Assembly: GCF_008704395.1 (NCBI RefSeq)
Contig: NZ_CP023695.1
Location: 372,001 to 436,000 of the forward strand
Direction: 5' to 3'
Length of the DNA stretch: 64,000 nt
From: Streptomyces alboniger
GTDB lineage: Bacteria; Actinomycetota; Actinomycetes; Streptomycetales; Streptomycetaceae
Shown: positions 7,797 to 16,111 of the stretch, piece by piece
Layout of the letters: each line of letters starts with the position of its first letter
Position numbering within the stretch: the stretch's first letter is position 1
Position numbers and translations under genes: made by a program
Notes under the pieces: model-generated
The model's input: the letters and a program-made list of their open reading frames with translations, nothing else
What the model was told of the DNA's origin: nothing
The model's database searches: none

Positions 7797-10648
7797 TCAA
7801 GGTCGTGGTTTCAGCGCGGCAGCGAGTTGTGTTCTGCTGCTGATTCCGAGTTTCCGCAGAGCGTTTGCGACGTGGTGCTCGACTGTCCGTGGCGAGACGT
7901 ACAGCTCCTCGGCGATGGCGCGGTTGGAGTGGCCTTGTGCGGCGAGGATGGCGATCTGGTGTTCGCGGGGGGAGAGGCTGTCGCCGTACCCCACGGGGCC
8001 ACGTTTGCTGGCGCGTGTCAGCCCTTGGCGGCGTAGCAGGCGACGGCAGTTGTTGAGGTCCCATTTCGCGCCGATGCGCCGATACGTTTCCAGCGCCTCG
8101 TCACTGAGTTCCTGTCCCCGCCGGTGGTCGGCGGGCAGGCTGCAGCGGGCGGCGCCCTGGATGGCGTGTGCTGTTTCGAGAGGCCGGCCGGCCTCGGTCC
8201 AGGCTTGGGCGGCCTGTGTGAAGAGTGGTATGGCGGCGTCAGGGCTCCGGTCGGCTTCCGCGAGGTGGGCGCGGCAGGTGAGGAGGGCGGCTGTGGCGGC
8301 TGGGGCATGTCGTCCCTCGATGCCGTGGGCGAAGTCTTCGGTGAGCCGCTGAGCTTTGGGGTGCTGGCCGGTTCGGATGAGTGCTTCGACGGCGGTGGGG
8401 GCGAGGTCGGTGGCCCAGATCCAGCCTCCGGTGCGGCGGATGTGGTCGAGGGTGAGTGTGGTGGCGGCGTTTGCGTGGTCGGGGCGGCCGGCGGCGAGGT
8501 GGATGCGCGCGAGGGCGGCCGCGGAGGCGGGCAGGACGATGCCGGTGTCGAGCCGGGAGGTACGGGCGGCGTTCGTCAGGTCCTGGCGCGCGGTGGCGGT
8601 GTCCCCCCGCTGATGGAGGGTGAGCAGGCCGCGGACGAGGAGGGACTCGGCGGCGAGGTCGCGGATCTCGGAGTAGAGGTGGACGGCGCGCTGTGCGCGC
8701 GCGGCGAGACCTTCCCAGTGGCTGGTGGTCCACGCCAGGAGGAGGTGGGCGGTTTCGGCGAGCCCCTGGAGGTAGGGGATGTCGTTGCGTTCCAGGACTT
8801 CGTCCGCCTGGGCGAGGTAATCGCGGGCGGCGGCGGGGTAGCCGAGCGCGGTGGTGGCGTGGGCGAGGTTGACGCGGGCGCGGGCGAGCTGGACTTCCTC
8901 GGCGGCCGACGCGGGGGTGCCGGGGAGGGCCGCTGCCGCGTTCCAGGCTTCCGGGTCGCCGGTGAACATCAGGACGGTGGTCCGGTTGACGGCGATGGCG
9001 GTGCGCTGGACGGGGTCCGTGATGCGCGGGATGAGTGCTTCGGCGCGCTCCAGCCATCCCAGGTGCTGGGTCAGGGGCCATCCCTGGACGGAGGGGAAGG
9101 CGATCGCGGACATGGCGCGGGCGGCGAGTTCGGGTGCGGTGTGGGTCAGGTCGTTGGCGGCCCGCGCGATCTCGTCCATGCCGCCGAGTCCGAGACCGGC
9201 CTGATTGCGCATCAGGGTACCGAGATAGAGACGGAGTTCACCGCGGACGGCCCGTGGGGGATCGTCCTGGCTGATGACGCGGCGCAGGGCGGGGAGAATG
9301 GCGCCGTCGGGCATCGCGGACAGGGCGGCACTGCCCAGTTTGACGCCCAGCCGGATCCGGGCGGCGGCGGAGGGGTGGTCGCGCAGCGCCGTGAGGTAGT
9401 GGCGGGTGGCGGTGCTGGTGTCGCCCTGGGCTGCGGCGCGGTCGCCGGCGGTTTCGGTGTAGCGCAGGTAGGCCTTGGTGCGGCCCGCCTGCTGGTAGTG
9501 GTGGGCGATCTGGGCGAGCGGCGGTGGCGAGATGTGGGTGAGGACGGCTTTGGCCGCGCGCAGGTGCAGCGGGCGTCGTTCGAACTCGCAGATGGCTTCG
9601 TAGGCTGCCTGGCGGGCCAGGGAGTGGCGGAAGTCGAGGGTCCCGGCGGCAGCGGGGTACAGGACGCCGTGGTCGAGCGCCATGGTGACGGCCCGGCGGG
9701 TGTCGGCTTCGGTCAGGCCGGTGATGTCGGTGAGGAGGTCGACGGTGACGGGCCGGGCCGGGCCGCGACGGCGGCAGCGGCGACGACGTCACGGGCCTGT
9801 TCCGGGAGGAGGGCCAGACGTTCAAGGAGCACTCGTCGCACCGGGGCGGGCAGGATGATGGTGCCGTCGGCGTCCGGGGTGCTGCCGTCGGCGTCGGTGA
9901 TCAGCCGGATGACTTCCTCGATGGCGAAGGGGATGCCGGCGGTGCGGCGGTGCAGACGTTCGGCGAAGTGCTGGGACGTGTGGTCCGCGCCCATCAGCTG
10001 GGCGGCCAGCTCTCCCGTTTCTGCTGCTGTCAGGGGAGACAGCCGGACTTCGTGGACCTGTGCACCGGACAGCCACGAGGCCGCTCCATGGTGCCTTGCG
10101 GCATGAGGAGGGTCGTCCCGGTCGGTGAGTACGACCGTGAGGTCGGCGGGGAGGCGGGTGGTCAGGACCCGCAGGAACTCGCGGGTGCTCGCGTCGGCCC
10201 AGTGGACGTCCTCCAGCACCAGGACCGCCGGATCTATGGACCGGAGCAGTGCGTAAATGGCTCCGTGCAGGCGGTAGGTCTCGGCCTGCGCGTAGCCGAA
10301 AACCGGAAGCGCCGGCGGCAGAAAGCCGGCGAGGCCGGGCAGAAGAAGCCGCAAAGCCCCGGCAAGTGCGGGTACCTCACGCAGCGCACTGGCGGGAAGA
10401 CAGTTGAGCGCGGCGATGACCGGTCCCAGGACCGGAGTCTCCGCCATTTCGGAGCACTGCCCGATCAGGTGCGGGAGGTCCTTCAGCGCAGGGTCCCGCA
10501 GGAGCTCCTGGACGAGTCGGGTCTTGCCGATGCCGGCCTCGCCGGTGATGACGATGATGCTCGGCGGCTGGGCTGCCGTCCGGGACAGCGTTGCGAGCTG
10601 GGCTGCGCGTCCGATCAGGGGTGTGGGGGTAGGCCGTAGCGCGTGCAC
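7797..10648 (-). pseudogene. LAL-type LuxR-family regulator (AAA ATPase + HTH), frameshifted
   Basis: Two consecutive frames together make one large ATP-dependent LuxR regulator of about 945 residues. The 5' frame starts at GTG 10648 and encodes the ATPase: Walker A GEAGIGKT near residue 36, Walker B VLVLEDVHWAD, and a winged part ending at QARDVVAAAAVAARP. The 3' frame resumes with VTVDLLTDITGLTEAD, carries a long helical TPR-like region, and ends in a LuxR HTH (SPREHQIAILAAQGHSNRAI, then VSPRTVEHHVANALRKLGI). The frames are joined at a (GGGCC)3 repeat at 9750-9764; removing one 5-bp unit restores a continuous frame reading AARPVTVDLL. As given, translation stops at 9713 after 311 residues, without the HTH. 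It is probably a pathway-specific activator for the adjacent secreted-protein genes, which is inference. Confidence 0.85.
9750..9764. repeat. (GGGCC)3 pentanucleotide tandem repeat at the LAL frameshift
   Basis: Three exact head-to-tail copies of GGGCC on the plus strand sit exactly where the LAL reading frame switches. Two copies would give an intact gene and three copies give a frameshift. The repeat could be a slippage mutation, a phase-variation switch or an assembly error. Confidence 0.85.
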
Positions 10649-10712
10649 GGGAGGCTGGCTCTCCTGGGGGTGGTGCGGGCAGATACGCCGCGCGGGGGCT
10701 CTGCCGCAATGC

Positions 10713-10745
10713 CCGTACGGGCCCTCGCTCGCGGGGCCCGTACGG
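10713..10745 (-). terminator. Strong hairpin downstream of the beta-helix gene
   Basis: A perfect 12-bp inverted repeat, CCGTACGGGCCC at 10713-10724 and GGGCCCGTACGG at 10734-10745, has a 9-nt loop. It lies 10 nt beyond the stop of the minus-strand beta-helix gene and separates it from the LAL regulator downstream. Confidence 0.7.
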
Positions 10746-10755
10746 TGTTTCGGGG

Positions 10756-12417
10756 TCAGCCGCGCTCCGAGAGCTGCTGTTCGTAGAGGCTGGCGGGTGC
10801 TACCGGCTTGCCGGGGCTCACGATGGTCCCGAATGCGGGTGGGGTCGGGAGGTCGTCGTCGTGCTTGCCCTCGACCCGCTTTCCGGTGATCCCGTACGCC
10901 CAGTTGTTGGCGGTGGGCGGTGTCAGGATGGCGTACTTCGCGGCTTTGGTGTTCCAGAACATGTTGTTGGCGCCCTGCCACCCGTGGCCGGTGCCGCCGT
11001 CCCAGGCGTTGGCGGCGATGAAGGCGCCGTCGGTGCTGTTGATGGTCAGCTGGTCGTAGAGGGTGCCCGAGGCCCAGCGCATGTGCGGTCCTGCGTCGAC
11101 CTGGCCGCTGCCGGAGGGGGAGGTGGCGGTGGAGCGGGTAAAGACGTTGGGGCCGGCGGCGAATGCCTGGGTGGTCCAGGCATGGACGCGGTCGCCGGTG
11201 ACGGTGGTGTCGCGGACCAGGACCTGCTGCCCGCCCACCATGAACGCGGGCGGCGGGGCCAGGCCGATGGGGACCTCCATGTCGAGGTCGGCGGCCCGCT
11301 CGATGGTGACGCGGCTGGCGTTGTCGTTGACGTAGAACCCGGATCCGAAGCGGGTCAGCTTCACGTCCTTGACCCACACGTCCCGTGCGGCGCCGATCGT
11401 CACCAGGCGCGAGGCGAAGGCGCCGGCGTCCTTGTTCTTGCCGTCCTCGGGCCGCCCGTAGTCGGGGTGCTCGCTGAATTCCTTCGCGTCCGCGGCCAGG
11501 TTCTCCACGCCCGCGTTGGTGACCTGCCCGTCGAGGGTGTAGTGCCAGGCGGTGCCGCCGCCGTACTTCTTCTCGATCGCGGTCGTGATCGGGGCGTCCA
11601 GCGTGAGGGTCTTCCCGGAGACGGCCACCACGGTCCGTGCCGCGAGGATGCCCGAGTTCGGCGTCCAGGACTCCCCGCCGGGGATCTTGTTCATGCCGAT
11701 CGCGTTGATCCACTCCTGAGTGGTCGGACGCTGGACCACGATCCGCTCGCCCGCCTTGAACGAGGAGGCGTCCTGGAGCGTGACCTTGGTGGCGCCGACG
11801 GGCACGTCGTCCGCGATCGACACCCGCTGCCCCGTCCGGGTGTAGTCACCGTCCCCGCCGATGGTGATCAGCGAGCCGGGCACCCCCGTGGCCTCAAGAA
11901 GGGTCCCGCCCTTGCCGACGTCGGTGCCGGAGCCGCGCACGACGACTCCGTCCGCCAGCTTCAGCGAGGCCGTGACCCGGAACGTCCCCGGGCCCAAACG
12001 GACCGCTACGGGCCCACCGGCGGTCTTGGCCTTCTTCGCGGCCGCGTTGATGGCGGCCTGGATGCGGGGGGTGTCGTCACCGCTGTCGCGTGCATCGACG
12101 CGTCCGACGACTGCGGCGGCGGGCAGGGGGACGCCGCCGCCCTTGTAACCGGCCGACGAGAAGTCGGGGATGCGGTTCTTGGACGCGTCCGGCGTGTAGG
12201 ACAGCTCGCCGTCGACCAGGGCCAGGGAAGGCACCTTGGCGGTGCCCGTCTGCGTGGCCTGCGCGGCCTGCTCATCGCTCTGCGCCCACACGACCGCGGT
12301 CGTCGCCAGCGCGGCGGCCGCGCAGGCGGCCGTGATGCGGCCCGCGCTCATCGTCCTGCTGTGCCGCCCCCTGCCGTTCCGTTCCGGTTTCTGCTTCTTC
12401 GTCCGCCTGGCGCTCAT
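10756..12417 (-). CDS. Secreted right-handed beta-helix protein (pectate-lyase-superfamily-like)
   Basis: The protein has 553 residues, a basic N-region and a signal/anchor segment (AGRITAACAAAALATTAVVW). The start is ATG 12417, with AGGAG at 12425-12429 seven nt upstream; an in-frame TTG at 12432 lies before that ribosome binding site and is less likely. The mature protein begins with a PSLALVDGELSYTPDASKN block, then ARDSGDDTPRIQAAINAA, typical of pectate-lyase-type beta helices, followed by repeated short beta-strand turns (LADGVVVRGSG, VTIERAADLDM, LVRDTTVTGDRVHAW). No catalytic set is evident to me, so it may be a polysaccharide lyase or hydrolase or a carbohydrate-binding protein. AT-rich repeats lie in its upstream region. 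Confidence 0.72.
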   Translation of the reverse strand: MSARRTKKQKPERNGRGRHSRTMSAGRITAACAAAALATTAVVWAQSDEQAAQATQTGTAKVPSLALVDGELSYTPDASKNRIPDFSSAGYKGGGVPLPAAAVVGRVDARDSGDDTPRIQAAINAAAKKAKTAGGPVAVRLGPGTFRVTASLKLADGVVVRGSGTDVGKGGTLLEATGVPGSLITIGGDGDYTRTGQRVSIADDVPVGATKVTLQDASSFKAGERIVVQRPTTQEWINAIGMNKIPGGESWTPNSGILAARTVVAVSGKTLTLDAPITTAIEKKYGGGTAWHYTLDGQVTNAGVENLAADAKEFSEHPDYGRPEDGKNKDAGAFASRLVTIGAARDVWVKDVKLTRFGSGFYVNDNASRVTIERAADLDMEVPIGLAPPPAFMVGGQQVLVRDTTVTGDRVHAWTTQAFAAGPNVFTRSTATSPSGSGQVDAGPHMRWASGTLYDQLTINSTDGAFIAANAWDGGTGHGWQGANNMFWNTKAAKYAILTPPTANNWAYGITGKRVEGKHDDDLPTPPAFGTIVSPGKPVAPASLYEQQLSERG

Positions 12418-12774
12418 CGCGCTGCTCCTCAAAAGTGGTGCGGTGTCCCGCTAACCCTGCAACAGGAAAACGTAGGTTGAATAGAAAATCTAGCCGCAAA
12501 TTCTATGGTGATAGAACCGTTATGGCAGTGAATCTTCGGTATGTGGGGAGCTGGGGCGGCCCACGGTGTTGGATCGGCACGCCGCACCCGGGCTCCCTGG
12601 GACCTGCCTGTCCGGTACCGCGGTGGGGCACGGGCCGCCGGGATTGTTCATGGCCCGGCAGCCCGTGCTGTGTGCCCGTCCCGATGCGCCGCGCTGGGGC
12701 GGCGCCTCCCATGGCTTCGGGACGGGCCGTGAAGGGGGCAGCCGGCTGTCGGGCCGGCCTGCCGGATCAACGGG
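12418..12774. other. Intergenic stretch with AT-rich ATAGAA repeats
   Basis: No gene is seen in these 357 bases. The part next to the beta-helix gene has an AT-rich island unlike its surroundings, with ATAGAA at 12481-12486, its inverted copy TTCTAT at 12501-12506, and a further direct copy ATAGAA at 12511-12516. This lies 64-100 bp upstream of the beta-helix start and is the likely promoter/activator region. The remainder (12540-12774) is plain GC-rich sequence. Confidence 0.5.
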
Positions 12775-14334
12775 TCAGAACTGCAGGGACCAGGCGTTGA
12801 TGTAGCCGGTGTCCGCGGTCGCGTTGTCGGTCACGCGCAGGTTCCAAGTGCCGTTGGCGACCTCGCTGGAGGCGTTGACGGTGTAGGTGCCCTGGACGTT
12901 GTTCGCGTCGTCGTTGCCGTTGTAGTCCTTCAGGAGGTAGGCGCTGCCGTCGGGGGCGATGAGTTCGACGCGCAGGTCACCGCGGTAGGTGTGGCGGATG
13001 TCCACGTTCACCGCCAGGGCCGCCGGCGCGTTGCCGCTGACTCCGGACACGGTGACCGGCGAGTTGACGGTGGCCTTGTCCTGGATCTGGTAGTCGGCCG
13101 TGTTCTCGAACTTCGGGCCGCTCGGCGGCGGAGTGGTGCCGACGTGGAGCAGCTTGTTCGGGGAGCCGGTTCTGGCATCGGTGACCTTGTTGGGGGTGGC
13201 GTCGGCTACGAGCTTGTCGCGGACCTGCGCCGGCGACCAGGACGGGTTGGCCGCGAGGACCAGGGCGGCCGCGCCGGCCACGTGCGGCGAGGCCATCGAC
13301 GTGCCACTCATGACCGTTGTCGCCGTGTCGCTGGAGTGGTACGCCGAGGTGATGTTCACGCCCGGGGCGAACAGGTCGAGGCACGTGCCGTAGTTGGAGA
13401 ACGAGGCGCGGGCGTCATTGCTGTCGGTCGCACCCACCGTGATGGCGGCGGGCGTTGCAGCGGGTGACTCGGAGCATGCCTCCGCGTTGCTGTTGCCCCC
13501 CGCCACCGCCCAAGTCACACCGGACGCCACCGAGTTGGCCACCGCGTCCTCAAGGGACTGGTTCTTGCCCCCGCCTATGCTCGCGTTGGCCACGGCGGGC
13601 TTGACGGCGTTGCGCGTCACCCAGTCGACCCCGCTGATGACAGTCGACCACGGAGCGGACCCCGCACAGTTCAGCACCCGTACGGCGACCAGCTTCGCGC
13701 CCTTCGCGACCCCGTAGGTGCTGCCACCGACGGTGCCGGCGACGTGGGTGCCGTGCCCGTTGCAGTCGGACGCGTTGGAGTCGTTGTCGACGAAGTCGTA
13801 GCCGCTGACGGCCCGCCCGCCGAAGTCCTGATGCGTCAGACGGATGCCCGTGTCCACGACGTAGGTGGTCACGTTCGAGGCGGTGCTGGGGTAGGTGTAC
13901 TTCTTGTCCAGCGGAAGGTCCCGCTGATCGACACGGTCCAGGCCCCAGGTCGGGTTGGTCTGCGTCTCGATGGCGCGGGCGATGCCGTCCGTCTCCACCC
14001 GCGCCACCGCCGGGTTCGCCGCGAGCCGCTTGGCGGCGGCCTCCGGCAGGCGGATGGAGAAGCCGCGCAGCGCGTCGGTGTAGACGTGGCCCAGCGTGCC
14101 GTCATGTCCGGCCGCCAGGTCGCGTGCGCGGCGCTCGACCTCACCGCGCCCGATCGACGTTTTCAGGGTGACGATGTAGGAGTCCTTCACCACGTCGGCA
14201 CGCCCCGCACCGACGATCACTCCCTCACCCGAGGGGGTAGGGGCCGCGCTCACTGCCGTACCCGCCCCGATCAGCAGGGCAACACTCGCGAACCCTGCGG
14301 CAACAGCGCGCAGGCCCACAGCGTGGGATCTCAT
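12775..14334 (-). CDS. Secreted S8 subtilase (proteinase K-like) with C-terminal P-domain
   Basis: This is a 519-residue extracellular serine protease precursor. The start at ATG 14334 has an excellent ribosome binding site (AGGAGGAA, about 8 nt upstream). In order it has a signal peptide (to about VSAAP), an I9 propeptide (DSYIVTLKTSIGRGEVERRA), the S8 catalytic domain with Asp in VVDTGIRLTHQDF, His in CNGHGTHVAGTVGG and Ser in SGTSMASPHVAGAAAL, a short Pro linker, and a P/homoB domain (VDIRHTYRGDLRVELIAPDG) up to AWSLQF. The catalytic triad is intact. It may act together with the beta-helix protein in extracellular degradation. Confidence 0.95.
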   Translation of the reverse strand: MRSHAVGLRAVAAGFASVALLIGAGTAVSAAPTPSGEGVIVGAGRADVVKDSYIVTLKTSIGRGEVERRARDLAAGHDGTLGHVYTDALRGFSIRLPEAAAKRLAANPAVARVETDGIARAIETQTNPTWGLDRVDQRDLPLDKKYTYPSTASNVTTYVVDTGIRLTHQDFGGRAVSGYDFVDNDSNASDCNGHGTHVAGTVGGSTYGVAKGAKLVAVRVLNCAGSAPWSTVISGVDWVTRNAVKPAVANASIGGGKNQSLEDAVANSVASGVTWAVAGGNSNAEACSESPAATPAAITVGATDSNDARASFSNYGTCLDLFAPGVNITSAYHSSDTATTVMSGTSMASPHVAGAAALVLAANPSWSPAQVRDKLVADATPNKVTDARTGSPNKLLHVGTTPPPSGPKFENTADYQIQDKATVNSPVTVSGVSGNAPAALAVNVDIRHTYRGDLRVELIAPDGSAYLLKDYNGNDDANNVQGTYTVNASSEVANGTWNLRVTDNATADTGYINAWSLQF

Positions 14335-14799
14335 ACGGATTCCTCCTAGACGACTGTCCGGACCGCGCCGGCCCGGCAACCACGGAGCAACCCCCCGCCT
14401 GCGGGCAGGCCGGAAACAGGACGCGACAGCTTGGCGAAGCCACCGCGATCCGAAACCGTGCCATGGGGCCAACCCATCCGGTCCGTGTCCGACCATCCCC
14501 GCAGCGAGGGGGCAGGCATGACCGCGGAAGTCCCTCATGCGGTCATGCCTGTGCTCGACGGCGACTCCTCTGGGGCAAGGCTCCACGGCACATCCGGTCG
14601 CCTGAGCAGGCGACCGAGGTGGCTGTGGACGAGCCGCCGCCGAACTCCCCAGAGCATCGGCGGTACACGTGGAACCAAACAATCCGTAGCGCTACCTAAA
14701 AGTTTCCAGTCCGACGTGACCATCGAAGCGGTCACTCCCGCGAGGCCGCCGTCCTGCCCGGCATCAACCTCGCCCCGGCCCCGTAGTCGAGCACTCAGT

Positions 14800-15235
14800 T
14801 CCTCCTCGGCTGGCCCGGGTAGGACCCGGCGGGGCGGAGCCGGGTGCCGATCTTCAGGAGTGCCAGAGGGACGGTGTGCGGTGGTGGTCTTCAGGGTGCG
14901 CGCGAGCTGGGCGACGGAGAAGTCCCCGACGGGCGCGGCCCGGTGGAGCTGGGCGGGGGCGATGGCGTTCGGGGACCGGTCCGGGGAGGGAGGCGTTGCA
15001 GAGCGCGGCTGGGTAGCTTCGGCGCCTATTGGAGGGGTTCGTTGATGACGTGCTCGTCGAGGAGTGTGCGCGCGGCGTACTGTAGCAGTTCCGCTTCGGC
15101 GGGCAGGATCCGCCCGCAGAAGCGCTGGTACTGATGGCGCCCGCCTGCACCGCGACGCCCGCCCTGCGGGCGAACGACGGGACTTCGCGGGCACGCCCCG
15201 GCCGTGAAACTCGGCCAGCCGATCTGAGATCCCAC
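14800..15235 (-). pseudogene. Decayed gene remnant of unknown type
   Basis: Short pieces with protein-like composition occur on the minus strand in different frames. One reads RILPAEAELLQYAARTLLDE and stops at 15026. A second, further on, reads APVGDFSVAQLARTLKTTTA and then, after a +1 shift, AHVPLALLKIGTRLRPAGSY. They resemble the helical/HTH parts of a regulatory or phage-like protein, but I cannot name the family. There is no usable start, and at least two frameshifts would be needed to join the pieces. Confidence 0.35.
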
Positions 15236-15284
15236 AGGCGACCGGTCGCATCGCCGCTAAGGAGGTGCGGATCGGCGGGCCCCC

Positions 15285-15329
15285 TTCAGGCGTGCACTCT
15301 TCAGGCGTGCACTCTTCAGGCGTGCGCCC
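15285..15329. repeat. 15-bp minisatellite, three copies
   Basis: TTCAGGCGTGCACTC occurs three times head to tail at 15285, 15300 and 15315; the third copy has two changes, and a partial fourth copy begins at 15330. It is noncoding as far as I can tell and lies about 65 bp beyond the 3' end of the small Cys-rich membrane protein gene. Confidence 0.85.
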
Positions 15330-15393
15330 TTCAGGCACGGGAACCCTCGGTGCCCGGACGTTCAACACCCCGGGCCGCGCGCCTGGATCACGC

Positions 15394-15696
15394 TCAGCCG
15401 CCGCACCCGCACCCGCCACAACCGCCCCCGTCCCCATCCCCGCAGGAGGACGAGCTCCCGTCGCACGACGAGTCGCCCTTGGGCGGTGCACTCCGGCCGG
15501 CCGTCCCACCGCCGCAACCCGCCACCGCGCCGCCCGCGACCCAGCTCTCACCCTCACCTCGCCGCGACGCACCTGGCGCGGGCTCGGCGGGAGTTCGTGC
15601 GGGCTTGTTCCTGGCCTTCTCGACGACGGCGATCAAGGCCACCAGAAGCGCTGTCGACACGAGCCCCACGAGCCAGATCTCCGCCACGGCCCTCAC
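15394..15696 (-). CDS. Small membrane protein with Gly/Cys-rich C-terminal tail
   Basis: This predicted 100-residue protein has one N-terminal transmembrane helix (EIWLVGLVSTALLVALIAVV), a charged linker (EKARNKPARTPAEP), and a C-terminal tail dense in Gly, Ser and Cys, ending in closely spaced Cys pairs (GGGCGGCGCGG). Such tails occur on Streptomyces TIGR04222-type membrane proteins, but the long middle domain of that family is missing here. The GTG at 15696 is chosen because AGGA lies about 5 nt upstream; an in-frame GTG at 15687 is the alternative. It is divergent from the oxidase operon and shares its upstream region. Function is unknown; the Cys-rich tail could bind metal or be modified. 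Confidence 0.55.
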   Translation of the reverse strand: MRAVAEIWLVGLVSTALLVALIAVVEKARNKPARTPAEPAPGASRRGEGESWVAGGAVAGCGGGTAGRSAPPKGDSSCDGSSSSCGDGDGGGCGGCGCGG

Positions 15697-16111
15697 CGGT
15701 TTCCTGGTTTCCCCGCCCCCCGGGACGGTGGGCGCTCCCCCGCGCGCGCGGAGACACACCGACGGTCCCAGAGGGCGCCCGAGCGAGTCCAGGCTCGCGC
15801 GCGTGTTCCCCTGTGTGCCACTGGCACATGACAAGTCGCCCTTTCGTCCGGCCTGTGCCACCGTGGAGAAGGTCCTGCGGACGCGTTCAGGCTGTTGCCC
15901 GTCCGCGGTGCCTGTCCGGGTTCGGCCCCCTTGGACGGCTGCATCACCGGGCCGGTGAACGTCGGTGCCGGCAGGCGGCGGCCCCATGACGCACGGCCGG
16001 TTCCGGGACCCGGCGACGGGCCGTCTCCTCGGCAGCGCCCCGCGGGCGTTGCGCATGGCCGGCCTCCTCGATGACGCGGCCCCGGGCCCCGGCCCCCGCG
16101 AAAGGACGTCC
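15697..16111. promoter_or_regulatory. Divergent control region of the oxidase operon with a 7-1-7 palindrome
   Basis: This 415-bp region separates the Cys-rich membrane protein from the oxidase gene. It contains a perfect palindrome, TGTGCCA-C-TGGCACA, at 15814-15828, and another half-site TGTGCCA at 15854-15860, exactly 40 bp after the first, or about four helical turns. This looks like the binding site of a dimeric repressor or activator. No other gene is convincing, although the frame of the oxidase is open back to an ATG at 15965. Confidence 0.55.

Larger units (their letters stand above)
14335..15393. other. About 1 kb without an intact gene
   Basis: All long frames here look like GC-bias shadows. 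Apart from the promoter and ribosome binding site of the protease at the left edge, the region contains only a decayed gene remnant (about 14800-15235) and a 15-bp minisatellite (15285-15329). It looks like a scar between the secreted-protein cluster and the oxidase operon. Confidence 0.5.

Noticed and set aside
12418..12432. TTG start at 12432 for the beta-helix gene
   Set aside because: It would place the AGGAG ribosome binding site inside the coding part, whereas ATG 12417 lies 7 nt after it.
15285..15335. CRISPR-like array
   Set aside because: The 15-bp units are contiguous with no spacers, and there are no cas genes.
12418..15393. Mobile element
   Set aside because: No transposase, integrase, terminal inverted repeats or target duplications were found, only remnants and a minisatellite.
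15965..16111. N-terminal extension of the pyranose oxidase from ATG 15965
   Set aside because: The extra 49 residues show no similarity to the family start and have no ribosome binding site; ATG 16112 has one at a fitting distance just before the Rossmann strand.
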